Source: Henckelia pumila (Eukaryota > Streptophyta > Magnoliopsida > Lamiales > Gesneriaceae). From it: 64,000 nucleotides of DNA. Shown one piece after another: positions 35,694 through 47,980 of this stretch. How positions within the stretch are numbered: the first letter of the stretch is position 1; every line of letters starts with the position of its first letter. The translations under genes and the position numbers were made by a program. The notes under the pieces were generated by a model that worked only from the letters and a program-made list of their open reading frames with translations, searched no databases and was not told the origin of the DNA. The stretch spans positions 140,189,402 to 140,253,401 of the forward strand of contig NC_133122.1 in assembly GCF_033568475.1 (NCBI RefSeq), given 5' to 3'.

Positions 35694-35974
35694 TTTTTTT
35701 ATGATTAAATATTGAAGTTCAAGAAATTTTTTTTTTGAAAACCCTAATTTACAGTTGGGCCATTTAAATATATAGGTCTGGTCTTATTTTCAATTCAATA
35801 AAAGGGACTCTTGACTTTTTAATTCAGTCAAAGGGTTTCAATTAAGGGTAGTTTGGTCTTTTTTTTTTTTGAAAAAAAAAAATTTATGTCCAACTTTTAT
35901 TTTCCCTCTTCCCTCACTTCCCTTTCTCCTCTCCAGGATTCGAACTTGGCTCTCCTCTCTCCTCCTGCCCGGCT

Positions 35975-36095
35975 TGGTCGACTCAAGCGGTCGACCAAGC
36001 TGTCAAAGCGGTCGACCAAGCCCAAGCCTTGGTCGACCGCTTTCCCCAGGCGATCGATCGCTTGGGCAGGGAAGGCGGTCGACCGAGCCCAAGTT
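35975..36095. repeat. Cluster of GGTCGACC and CGATCGATCG palindromes
   Basis: GGTCGACC or near versions recur at least four times within about 110 bases (around 35993, 36013, 36031, 36077), with GGCGATCGATCGCTTGGG near 36047. It stands out in an AT-rich region, flanked by A and T runs at 35862-35882 and 36106-36121. It resembles the palindrome blocks in the LTRs of this window, but no LTR ends or PBS are visible here. Confidence 0.7.
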
Positions 36096-36289
36096 GTGAT
36101 TTTAACAAAAAAAAAAAAAAAGAAGAAGAGGAGGGAAAATGAGGAAGGAAAGAGAGAAATAAGATAGAAAAAAAAAACAACGTAGAGACTTGAAAAAAAG
36201 AAGAAAGGAGGAGACTTTTGAAAAAAAGAAGAAAAGAGGAGAGAGAAAACACAGAGACGTGAAAAAAAGAAGAAAGGAGGAGTGATAAA

Positions 36290-36730
36290 ATACTTAAGTG
36301 TGTTTGGATGTCTAAAAAATGAAATTTGGAATTGGATTTGGATTTGGAATTGTATTTGGATTTTAAAATCCATGGAATTGAAATTCCATTTTGTATTTGG
36401 CAAAAAGTTAAAATATATTTTGGAATTTGATATTATAAATTTTGGATAAATGATATTTTATAAAAAATTATAAAAAAAATCTTAAAATATAAGTAAAGTA
36501 TATGAATTTATTATTAAAAATAATTTTATTGCTTTATAAACTCAAATCCGTGAAATCCTGTTAAATTTTTAATTTTGTCAAGATTTCACATAACTACTTG
36601 AAATCCCATCAAATCCCACCAAATACCAATCCCATTTTGAAATCCCAAGTTGCCAAACAGTAAAACGGTATTTTCAATTCCAAATCCCACCAAATCCCGT
36701 CCAATTTCCGTGATCCAAACACAGTGTAAA
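36290..36730. repeat. Probable MITE or related short inverted-repeat element
   Basis: GTGTTTGGAT near 36299 and its complement ATCCAAACAC ending near 36722 bracket about 430 bp of AT-rich sequence rich in GGAATTTG/CAAATCCC-type imperfect inverted repeats. Possible TTA/TAA flanks would suit a PIF/Harbinger MITE but do not match exactly. It lies about 115 bp upstream of the SIEL-like start codon. Confidence 0.55.
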
Positions 36731-36846
36731 TCAGGACAATATATTCTTTTCTATTAGAGGTGAATTAAAAACCCATGTCCATATCCTTTATTTTCCCATT
36801 TACAGTTATACCTCCACTCGAAGCGGCGATTTGCCGGTGAACGGCG

Positions 36847-39800
36847 ATGGAGCAGCGCCTCCTCTCCGAGCTTGGGAGCACAGCCACTGAAAACCCTAAT
36901 TATGCAAGCGTCGCCCTCTCTCTCATAACCAATCCCTTCACCTCCCATCCCACACTTTCGTCCCTTGTCGAAACCCTCATTCCAAACCTTCCAAATTTCG
37001 ATCGCCCCAACAAAATATTCCCCCTCCTGGCCGCCATTTCCCGCCGAAGCCCTCAGTTGAGCTCCACCATAATATCCGCCGTCAAAGACTTCATCTTTCT
37101 CCCATCCGTGCCCATTCCCTATCTCCCCCACGCGCTCTCCCTTCTCCTCGACGCTGACCATTCTAACACAATCGGGACGGACCCATTTTGTGACGAGTCT
37201 CTGTTTCTATCTCTCTGTTTTTGGCCGTGTGTGAAAACAAGGAGGTGGGTCGCTCAAAATGTGGGCGCGTTTCGTGTGAGACCGTCGGTGTTGCTAACTG
37301 TGCTCCTTGGGATTACTAAGGATCCGTATCCTTGTGTTAGGGAGGCTGCGTTGGATGGTCTGGTTATGTTGAGTAAACGTATTGCTGTTCATGATAAGAG
37401 TTTGACTGAGTGTTGCTATTTTCGGGCCACCGAGCTTCTGTTTGATGCCGAGAAATCAGTTAGATGTTCAGCTGTTCGTGCGGTATGATTTCTTCTTATG
37501 AGATGTGGGTGGTTGTATGATATGTAGTGTTTTATTACTATTTCAAGATTAGAAGTTTTTTTCTGGGTTGGATTTTCCTTCGACGGCTTTCAAGTTCTGT
37601 TTTAGATTCTCATAGAATTATGCAGCTGCTTGTTGTAACTCTGGGCATTGCTTCAGGGACCAACTGAATAGAATCAGGCCTTATATATGCAAAAAGTTCC
37701 TATTCAAGTTTAACCTCCATCTGAAGCTCGAAATTGAAAATTTTTGGATTGGTTTTTGGCTCAAACTAGTGTTTGAACTTGAGCTCAGTTTGATGTCAAA
37801 TCAAGCTGATTCAAAGCGTATTTTTTAATGTTTGAAAATTATATCCCAAATTATGGTATGCTGTTTAAACATCTGTCCTTTTATTTGATTTAGATTTTAG
37901 TGTTTTAAAAAAAAACTGAAACAACTTCCTGTAGTTACCACTAAAATTATAAATAAAAACCTTTTGGCTATATTTTTCAGCCCCAAATTGCAAAAACTAA
38001 GAAAAACATGAAATTATTTCATGATAATTGCGGCGGTTTGACTGTGATGCTTTAGTATCTTGCAGTTGCAACAGCATAAGTTGTCCCTCGACAGAGCTCA
38101 ACTCGAATTTTATTGAGCTTGCTTGAAAAACTCACGAACCCACTCCATTCTGTTGAAAACCATACTTCACTACTATCTTACTTTGGGAATCGGTGCGACA
38201 TATAATATCCGTGGTTGATGCATTTTGTTTCAACTTAGTTGAGCGCCTGAGCTGCTAGTGATGATTTACACTTTGTACCGTTCTGTCTATGTTCATGGTG
38301 GTCTCCACTGTATCTTGTTCTCATCGTCAGCCCTTTCATCCCTACCAAGCGGGTATGAGTCTCCTATGAAGAGGGGAATTGTTTTTCTTTATTCCTGGAT
38401 GCTTTTGATGTTAGAAGACATGAAAGTAGCATTATTTGCCTGAATCACTGAAGTTGCTAGGCTAACTTTGTATTTTCATTCATGTAAATGCATTTTTTTT
38501 TCACAAGTCTGACGATAGTATTGACATGTTAACATTACATATTCGAATTGACTTCATCTATTAGCTCATCTTTTGTTATTTGATGAACTTAACCGCACAA
38601 CTTTTGTTGCTTGATGAACCTTGGCTGTTAAGAATATTATCAAAGACCTGGTGAATTATGGGTTGATAATCATGATGTAACATTGTTAGAGGGGTAAAGG
38701 GGTCCTTGTTTGCATTAGCAAAGATGAAAAAATTGGGGCACCAAAGATCTGTGTTACAAATTTCTGTGTTGTTCCATGTTCATTTGGCTGTAATGGCCTA
38801 TGAATAGCAATTGATACTTTTCATTTCATCTGTTTGTCAATTTGTTTTATTTCTAGATTTTCAAAAGACATGCAAATTGTTTCTTTTTGACATGTGCTAA
38901 TTTATCTTATATATACTGATTTGGTTGCTTATACCTGGCGCTTTATTTATTTGTACAATCATGTAACTTTCTATTTATATTGATATCCATTTTTGTGAAA
39001 GTTGCTTGAAGTGGATGGCTGATTGTTTTTTATATATGTGGTTCAGGTCTGTGAGTGGGGGAAGTTGCTCGTGGCATTGAACCAAGAAAAATGTAAAAGG
39101 GACTGTTCTGATGGCGTATTTGTACAGGTGCTTTGTTTCTTCATCTACTGTAGTTTAAAAATGGAGTCTGCTAAGTTATCAGAATGCATAAATATAATCA
39201 CATTGTACATTTCGCATGCAAATCACAATGATTGTTGGGAAAGAGCGGGAATGTCAAGTTGGGAGCACAGAGTTTTATGATACTTCGAAGAGATTCAGAT
39301 AGCTGCTGAACAATCTAATATCAAATTTAACGCATTCCTGGCGGGGATGGTTATGGATTAAAGCAATCAGATTAAAATTGTCTATACAAGAATTTTTGTG
39401 TTATAAATGAATTAAATTTATTGAATTCAGATTAAATCTTTAGCTTCGACCAAGTGTCTTGGTTGGAAATTTTTTTTTTATACTTAATCTTTACTCTTTT
39501 AAACCATGCATTTATAATATCTAACACGTGCACATGTATGCATGCTCCTTGTTTGTCAATATCCATAATTCTTATTACCATGTCATATATTACTATGGCA
39601 GCTTTGTTTAATGGCAAGAGACATGGACATGAATATACGAGTTTCTGCTTTTGATGCTCTTGGGAAGATTCAAATGGTTTCTGAGGATCTTTTGATGCAG
39701 AGCTTATCTAAAAAGGCTTTGGAATCTACTAAAGAAAAGAATTATCCTGGCCAATATACTGTTAAACTGCTCAGAATACCAGCATCTGCAGCTGCATTTA

Positions 39801-42800
39801 CTTTTATTCATGGGCTGCAGGATGAATTTCATGAAGTAACATCTCAAATACTTTTACCATTTCATTTAAATGCTGCTGTTTTTGCCTTTACAATTGGAGT
39901 ACCGAGTATCCACTCTTCTGATATAATATCACGTCTCTCTTAGTTCATTACCATTCTGTGTCGTACTGGATTCATTAAGAATACAATTCCCAGAATTGTA
40001 ATTATTAGCTGCTTTATTTTATTAAGGTCAGACGATCTGCCTGTTGTGCATTGCAAATGCTGATGGCCTTTTCATCTGAATTTACTGGCGAAGCTGTTCA
40101 TGTGTTGATGGACATATTGAACGATGATTCATTGGCTGTACGTCTACAAGCTTTAGAGACACTGCATCATATTTCTTTGTGTGGCCTACTAAAGGTGGAG
40201 GAATCTCACTTGCACATGGTAAAGGCTTGGCCAATCTTCAAATACATAATTTCAAATTTGGAAAGAGTGTATCATTTTTCTTCTTTGACATGCATTTTTG
40301 TCCTGATTTATGGATACAAAATGTTCTGGGCTATTTGTCATATTTTGGTCTTCTTTCCATGAGCAATATTCCTATTTTAGTTTTACATTTGATTTATTAG
40401 TTTACTGTAGTTCTTTGGCAGTTTAATGGATGGCAGCCCTATGATTAGATCTGCTTCCAGGAAGACCATCCAATCGATTAAGTTACCAAAGTTGAAGATG
40501 TTTAAATTGTGCATTGATGCCCTTATGAAGAACTTAGAGCTCTATCCACTGGTTTGTTCTTTCTAAACTTCATTCTTCGCCTTGATAGTAATTATACATG
40601 TAAGATTCAATCCACCATGGAGAATCTTCTGTTACCGTTTGTTTTCAAATATTGTAGATATATGCTGGAATCTTGCTGTAGCAAGTGTGATAATTCGATG
40701 AAATTCTAATATGACAGGATGAGGCTGATGTATTCTCTGTCCTATATAAAATTGGCCGAACGCATGGAAAATACATTGCTAGCATCTTCCAGGAGATCGT
40801 TCAAGAGGTAAGTTTTAGTGGAAACATGCTTATAGATCTTTATTATCGATACTGTATCAAATCTCTTACGACAATTTTTTTGCATGATATGTCGACAAAT
40901 GCCCCAGTTGGAGCCTTCTGTTGATGGAAAATTGGGTTTTCAGAACACAAGGACTGCTGCATTGCTAGTATTGGCCATTTCAGCTCCAGTATCATTTGAC
41001 CGAGAGATCTGCTGTATTCCTCCACAAGTTTTTTCTTATGCTGTCACTATGTTGGGCAGAATATCCAGTATTCTCATTGATCTGTTAGACCAGAATACCC
41101 TTTTGAATTATTTGTCTCGTTGCAGCAAATTCACTGCTGTGTCTGCTTCTGAGTTTTTCAAGGGAGAATTACTAGATTCTCAGCCAAAGAATAGTAACAT
41201 TTCATTGGGGAAAATGAGTGACTGGATCTTTGATGGATGTTCTGAGAACTTGATTGGATTGAAGAAAATCACAACTCCGTTCCAACACCAGTTGAATTCA
41301 GTTGATGCAGCGACTAGCTACACCCAAGTTATATTTCAACAGGTCAAAGATTTGTGGCCAATGATACGGCTAGGATACATGGATGAAGTAATTCGAACAC
41401 TGAGGTTCTATACATTCTTTCTGAAATATCTTTTGAGTTTTCTAGTAGTAAACCTTACTTTTTACCACTTACACTTCTCTGTCTCAGTTTCATAATTAAA
41501 GGTATTGAACCATAATTCTTGTTATGGTATTGAAAACAGAAAATAAAAGTTTGGAAAATTTGTTCTGTTCTTTATTGAGAAAATCTGGACGGACATATAT
41601 ACAGCTTATAATTTACAACCTTGGAGCTACTATAGGAAATTGATCCACTAATTTTCCTGAAAGAAAAATATGAAGCTAAAACACAGCATGAACAAGAGAA
41701 GTAAGCAATTCAATTCAATTCAAATCAGATAAGATTTTGACTTGGATTCCACGTCCCTTGGTCAGCCCTTTTGAATAATTTTGATAATAATTTTGGCATA
41801 AGGGGTTCTCACTTTTTGTATATTTAAGTGTACGTTAACTCAGAAACTCAAAGCGTCATTCGCCAATCCGTTATAGGGGAAAATAACTGGACCTAAAAGT
41901 TTATGCTATTTTGTTGTTTTTTGTGGTTTTTATTTGTATTAGTCACAGTAGCACGATTGTGTTTTCCTTTCTACATAAGTAATTGTAGCATCAATGGTCT
42001 GTTCCAGGAATTGGAAGTACGAGTTAAAAAGGTTGAACAATGACTTCCATCAATCCGCTGCTATCTTGGCTTTTTCCATGAATTATCTAAGTGTTATAAA
42101 ATTATATGGCAAGACATGGGCATATTATTTGTCTCTGGGAAATCTACAGTTTAGTGGAATGGGTATTTTGGAGGCTCTGTTGCAGAAAACTGAAAGGAGA
42201 CTTAAAGAAATGCTATGCAGATTCATAGGCCTGAGCAGAGAGAAAGAGTTGCATATCCTGGAGCTAACACTTGCGACTTATGCACTGAGATTGTCTGCAG
42301 GAGCGACCTGCTGTTTCAATGCTTGTATGATTGAGCTAAGATCTGCAATTTCTCGTGTAGAACGACTTCATAGAGAAAGATCAATTGAGCTGTCTGATTT
42401 TATCATTGAGCTTCAGAATGCATTGCATGAAATTGGCAACTCCAAAGATGCTGCTGCTGACAAATTCTATCTGTTTCAGAAGTCTCTTTCCCTTTTCTCT
42501 CCGAATCATATTGCGTTACCTGGAGAAATCAAATACATGGAAGCTGACGTGAATATATTTGACAATAGTTTTGAAAATCCTATTCCCTTTGTTGCTGGGC
42601 TACCTGTTGGTGTATCATTAGAAATCACTCTGTACAATATTTCCTGTGAAGCTAGATTGTGGCTTACAATGACTCTTACTGAGAAATCAAAGCAGTTTAT
42701 TTTCCTCAATTTTCATGATTTTGGAGGTGGCAATGAAATGAGGAAATTTCCATTTGTTGCACCGTTTTATAGGACTCCCAAGGTGAAATACTTCTCAATA

Positions 42801-42923
42801 AAGATTTCTATCGCTATAGAGTGCATGTCTGAGGTTCAGCGATTGAGGCATAAAAATGGACCGAAACACGAGCTTATTCAACTTTGCAAAGAAAAAGAAG
42901 TTCATCTATCCTCAGCCCGATGA
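36847..42923 (+). CDS. SIEL: SIEL-like / Integrator complex subunit 4-like ARM-HEAT repeat protein, 8 exons
   Basis: Exons 36847-37482, 39047-39127, 39602-39835, 40027-40218, 40411-40551, 40718-40807, 40908-41404 and 42008-42923 join in frame with GT..AG borders and give 928 codons plus stop, close to Arabidopsis SIEL. It is a helical-repeat protein: VREAALDGLVMLSKRI and VRCSAVRAV in exon 1, MDMNIRVSAFDALGKIQMVS in exon 3, and MDILNDDSLAVRLQALETLH in exon 4. The last exon has the conserved C-terminal domain with LPVGVSLEITLYNI. SIEL interacts with the mobile factor SHORT-ROOT in Arabidopsis and is related to Integrator subunit INTS4; the role here is inferred from family membership. The acceptor of exon 5 was taken at 40411 because the next AG gives an early stop. 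No truncation is seen. Confidence 0.9.
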
Positions 42924-45900
42924 ATAAGGACTATGTTCTATGTTGCTTGGGTGGAAAAGTTCAGCACTGATGGAATCTGCATTCTGACATCTTTACGTGA
43001 ACAAGGCTCTTGAAGACTGAAAAATATTTATGATGAAAGGTCGCGACACTATCAAATTACTTTGTTACTGGCCTGGTAATCATGTAATCACTTCAGAAAC
43101 GAGCCTTGAGATGGACTGCCAGGAAGTTCTAGGTGATTCTACATCCATGTTTGAACAAGTTACATCAAAATTTCTTGGTGGCTTTAGAATCGAATCGCAT
43201 ACGTTTTGAACGTTCATCCTTAGGTCAGTTCTGTCTACATCTGTAAATCTAAAAGTTCTGATAGTATCCTGTTAATTATTTGGTTCACCTATCTGCATGT
43301 TTGTTATACAGCATAACATGTATATATGAAGTGGCATGCTGATGTAGCTTTTCCAATACGCCTTGATTTGTTATGGCTAAGGTTAGTGTTATTCATATGC
43401 CACATCTGGGTTTTTAAACTCGACATTGTAAAACATTTGAATGTGCAGCCTGATAATCTGTACGTATTTTCATGTTGCAGGATAATGAAACACCAGCAAT
43501 GGCCTTGATTAATCTTGGAGCATATATTGTTCCATTTAAATGTGTGTATTCCATTGAAACCAGGTGCCTACACGCTTGAATTTGATCATTATTTTGCTCT
43601 GGTAATGCGTTCTGTTCATTCAATTTATAAAACTTAAGTTAGATTATCATCTTATCTTTAGCACTTTTTAAATGTGGGAGTGTTAGTGAAAATGAATACT
43701 ATAAGTCAAAAGGTGAAGGAAAGATACAAGTATAGCCTGATATTTTTCACGGGTCCCAATGCTTGTGGGCTCGAAATTTACGTGATCACTACCTTTAATG
43801 ATTACCTTTTCCACAAATCAAGAACAGCAAGCTATTAGAAAACTATGTACCAAATGTGCTTCACTGATTACCTTCCTTGTTCCAATATAATCAATCCCCA
43901 GAAATGATTAAGATAATTAACCTCCAACACGACTTTACTGAAGGTAAAATCGTTGTTTGCTGATGTGGTTCTCTTTTCCCTTTCTTTTTTACTAAATAAA
44001 TTTCTTGTCGATTGAATGATATACGATTTAACTTGTTTGGAACCCCGCATAATCCTCGTTTCATTTACCTTTTATTACTTTGATTACTTTGATAACGAAC
44101 GAATGGATCAGACTTGAAACTAAAGCAAGCTAAAGAGCAAAAATAGACCCCAAAAAAAAAATCAGCACTAAATTTGGACAGTTGCTTAAATTTTATGCAT
44201 GTCATCAAAAGTGAAACATCCACAGGTAAAGCCGATGACCAACCATGCAGATGCAGTACCTACGATGTGTGATATTTCAATTCTTTTTGGTATTTTAAAA
44301 ACTTTAATTTAATTTAATGGTGAAAAAAAATAAGAAATGACTGGCGATAGAAAAGGAAGTAATACAGTACTATGGATGTCTAAATAGGAACTAAATTGGT
44401 CAAAGGTTCTAGGTATGGAACTGAAAAATAAAACGTATTAATTTTGAGATATGAAACCATCGTCGGATTTATCAAGGGAAGCAAGTTAAAAGAAGAATTG
44501 AATTTGATAGCTAAATTGTAATGGAATTAATAAAAATATATTTGGAATAGTAAAAATGTCACATGAGTAGCTGCGGTGGTGGTGGTGCAAGGAATGAAGA
44601 GATGGAGCACGATCATTCACGAGCAATGTACAATATATTATTATTCTTATTATTAATCCATCAAATTCTTTTGACAATTACAATTTATTGTTGTCACGCT
44701 TCTCCCCGCTCTTAATTGCAAATGTTGCGATCAATCAAGATATCATAAATCTTCAAATCTTTTATTATTGTGTGTTTGTATTTTCAAAAAGGAAAAAGTG
44801 AATACCTCTCAAATTACCCACGACCATTCCCAAGCTTTCCCGAATGAGGCAAACAAACCTTTTTTTCATTATTTCTTTGTTTTGAATACAATTTTGACCA
44901 ACAGAAACCAAAGTTTTTACCTTTATCCCTACCACCAATTTGCAATGTCTTCAAGTGCGAGGAAGCGGTGAAATCAAGCTTTAAAAACTTGAGACAGTTT
45001 TGAAGAAATTAAGCATGAAAAAAATTAGTTTTCTATTTATATATATATATATATATAATTTAATTGTATCGAGATAATTAATAGATTAAATAACATATAA
45101 AATACAAATTTCAACAAAAAATGTATAAATTCTGGATCTTTTTTACTATCAAGGTGGTCATTAAAGAACATTTTTATGGTTTTTTTGTTTGTAAATATTA
45201 TATTGTCAAATATTTAATATTTAAGGTTCCATTTGAATGGAAGGATTTGAGTGGATTTGATTTCAAATCTATATCTCAAGTCCATTGTATGTATTTGATT
45301 TGAAATTAGAATGAATGATTTGAAATTTATTGTGTTTTCCAAGTATATATTTTTTAAGTAGGTTTGTTGCGAGTCTGTGAGACAATCTCATGAATAAATT
45401 TCATGGATTTATATTCGTAAGACGTATTAACCCTACATATAATTACAATAAAAGAATACTTTTGTCATGAAGTGTAATATCTTTGTTTATCGCAAGTTCA
45501 TTGTATAGAAGATGTGTCCCACAAATTTAACTCGTGAGAGACATCTCACATGAGTTTTTTTTTTTCTTAACTCACGCACACACACAAAAAGCTTGAAATA
45601 TTGATTTTTCAAAATAAAATCAAGAAAATGCTTATGCTTAATGTGGGCAATTTTTTTTTTTTTTTTGTGAGAGTTTAATGTGGTTAATTTGAGGTTGATC
45701 GTTTTGTTCACGTTTATGTACAAATCAAAGTTTTTTCTTAATGCTGGTATTTAATCTTTTTGCCACGTTGACGATTAAAATCTAAATGAAGAATTTAAAA
45801 ATAAAACAAGGAAAAGTTATACAGAAGTAAGTTTTTTTTTTAACAATTTGGTACTAAATTAAAAATGAAAACAATGAAGAAGCAATTCCCCGAGGCCAGC

Positions 45901-46020
45901 TTTGTTTCTGCAGCTCAGCTTGCTTGCTTGCTTGCCTAAAGCCGCTTTTAACATTCAAAACTTCAAACCATTGTAATAATTGAATTTTGTTTAATACAAA
46001 CAAAGACCCAAAAATATTTG
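42924..46020. other. 3' flank of the SIEL-like gene and intergenic region
   Basis: The first 0.7 kb is probably 3' UTR and downstream sequence of the SIEL-like gene. The rest is AT-rich with a (TA)n run at 45038-45057 and an old MITE at 45361-45560. No coding signal beyond short random frames. Confidence 0.5.
45361..45560. repeat. Decayed MITE with TGTGAGA…TCTCA ends
   Basis: The left end carries TGTGAGACAATCTCATGA and the right end TCGTGAGAGACATCTCACAT, imperfect inverses about 200 bp apart. I associate this TGAGACGGTCTCAC-type repeat with plant genomes, in particular of the mint order, but that is from memory. Confidence 0.5.
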
Positions 46021-46033
46021 TATATATATATAT
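46021..46033 (+). promoter_or_regulatory. Possible TATA box of the patellin gene
   Basis: TATATATATATAT lies 125 bp before the ATG at 46158, followed by a CT-rich leader (CTTTCACCATTTTCTTC…). The distance suits a short 5' UTR. Confidence 0.45.
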
Positions 46034-46157
46034 CTGCTTCCCACACCACATTGGATCACCTTCCTACTTTTCTCTTTCACCATTTTCTTCGAAGCCCACT
46101 CCCTGACTTTTACTGCACTCTTGCAAGTCTTTCCTTGCAATTTGTCTCTCAAAGAAA

Positions 46158-47980
46158 ATGGAGGCTACATCTCCAGTTTCAGTCTCTGCCCAGCAAACCC
46201 CACAGCTTCAAGATATTCACAGTACTCCAGGATCCTCCCCCAAGCCCTTCAAGAAAGGCTTCGTCACTTCACTCATGGAGGCTGCAGCACTCCGCACTCC
46301 TTCTTTCAAAGAAGACACTTACCTCACATCCCACCTCAAAACCTCCGAGAAGAAAGCACTCCAAGAGCTCAAAGAGAGGCTTATGTCTTCCCACGGGCCT
46401 GATTCTATGTGGGGTATCCCTCTGCTAGGCAATGGGGACGAGCGTGGGGATGTTATCCTCTTGAAGTTCCTCCGTGCAAGGGATTTTAAAGTTCAAGAAT
46501 CTCTCACCATGCTGCTCAAGTGCTTGGCTTGGAGGAAGGAATTCGGTGCCGACGTCGTTTTGGAAGAGGATCTGGGGTTCAAGGAGCTGGAAGGAGTCGT
46601 GGCTTACATGCATGGATATGACAAAGAAGGGCATCCCATTTGCTACAATGCTTATGGGGTTTTTAAGGATAAAGAAATGTACGAGAGGATTTTTGGAGAT
46701 GATGAGAAGCTTAAGAAATTCTTGAGGTGGAGAGTTCAGGTTCTTGAGAGAGGGATTAAGCTTTTGCAGTTCAAGCCTGGTGGTATTAATTCTATCATTC
46801 AGGTTACTGATCTCAAAGACATGCCGAAAAGAGAGCTTAGAGTGGCTTCTAATCACATTCTTTCGCTCTTCCAAGATAATTACCCTGAAATGGTTGCCAG
46901 AAAGGTAAAATCTTGTTCACATTTACTAGCTACCAGACGTTCACATTTTTGTTGAATTGAACCAAATCGTCTTGTTCTGTTCCCAAGTTCTAGTTTTTCA
47001 CCTGATATATATCATGGTTTTTGCTATGTTTTTTGTGGGATTTTGTTGGCGCAGATCTTTATTAATGTGCCATGGTACTTTAGTCTGCTGTATTCAATGT
47101 TTAGTCCATTTCTGACTCAACGAACCAAGAGCAAGTTCGTGATATCAAAGGAAGGAAATGTTGCCGAGACCCTGTACAAGTATGTTTTGTGCTCACCCCT
47201 CTCTGCATTTGAATTGGTTTTTCAAGTACTTTTTAAGTGCGTCGCTCTTTTAGCCTATGTCATTTGCTCTGCAAGTATACATTTATAGTTGTATTCTTAT
47301 CTTGTATGTTGTTGTTTCTTGATCAGATTTATTAGACCGGAGGATGTTCCGGTTCGATATGGTGGACTGAGTCGACCTATCGATGCACTGAGTGGTTCGC
47401 TCAAACCGGCTTCCGAGTTCACAGTTAAAGGAGGGGAGAAAGTGAATATCCAAATTGAAGGCATTGAGGTACAACTTCCTCTTAATATGCTTAATCAGAT
47501 GTCATTGAGATGAATAAATGAAACCATTTCCTTCTTTTAAGTCGATCTCAATTAACTGCTTGGATTTTTTGAAAAGTTTAAATCTTTTATTAAAAGGGTG
47601 TAGGAATCTGTTGAAATCAAGAAAAATTTCATTTTGAAATTGTTCCAAGATGTTTCGGTTTTTGGAATTTTTGCATGAATTGACTTGTGTAAGTTGGTTC
47701 TGGTGTTTGTTACAAGGCCGGTGCGACGATAACTTGGGACATAGTAGTGGGAGGCTGGGAACTGGATTACAGCGCAGAATTCATACCAAACGCCGAAGGC
47801 AGCTACACCATCGCGGTGGAGAAGCAGCGGCGAGTTGCGGCCAGTGAGGAGGCGATTCACAACTCATTCGCCACGAAAGAAGCCGGGAAAATGGTTATAT
47901 CGGTCGACAACACCGCGTCTAGGAAGCGAAAAGTCGCAGCTTATCGATATGTTGTCCGAAAAACCAGCCATGTCATGTAG
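46158..47980 (+). CDS. PATL6: Patellin (SEC14-GOLD phosphoinositide-binding protein), PATL6-like, 4 exons
   Basis: Exons 46158-46904, 47055-47179, 47327-47468 and 47717-47980 join in frame with GT..AG borders to give 425 residues plus stop. The N-terminus (about 1-75) is Ser/Pro-rich. A CRAL-TRIO N-domain follows (DVILLKFLRARDFKVQESLT, about 97-116), then the SEC14 lipid-binding domain with GHPICYNAYGVFKD, VTDLKDMP and FINVPWYFSLLYSMFSPFL. A GOLD domain closes the protein (ITWDIVVGGWELDYSAEFIP, then YTIAVEK). Patellins bind phosphoinositides at membranes and act in cell plate formation, auxin carrier placement and defence in Arabidopsis. The short acidic-poor N-terminus suits PATL6 rather than PATL1/2, with moderate certainty. 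The start was chosen as the first ATG of the frame after the leader. No damage is seen. Confidence 0.93.

Noticed and set aside
35935..35950. GGATTCGAACTTGG, like the T-loop of a tRNA gene
   Set aside because: No acceptor stem, D-loop or anticodon arm can be placed around it.
35853..36403. Long open frames on both strands around 36 kb
   Set aside because: Low-complexity Lys/Phe/Ser strings from A and T runs plus the GGTCGACC cluster; no domain or splice context.
36754..37161. Minus-strand open frame of 135 codons
   Set aside because: Antisense shadow of exon 1 of the SIEL-like gene.
38258..38443. Short open frames in intron 1 of the SIEL-like gene
   Set aside because: The exon 1 donor and exon 2 acceptor join in frame without them, and they show no similarity to the conserved protein.
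45220..45350. GATTTGA-rich segment resembling the MITE upstream of the SIEL-like gene
   Set aside because: Similarity is limited to short AT-rich words; no paired ends found.
46425..46874. Minus-strand open frame of 149 codons
   Set aside because: Antisense shadow of exon 1 of the patellin gene.
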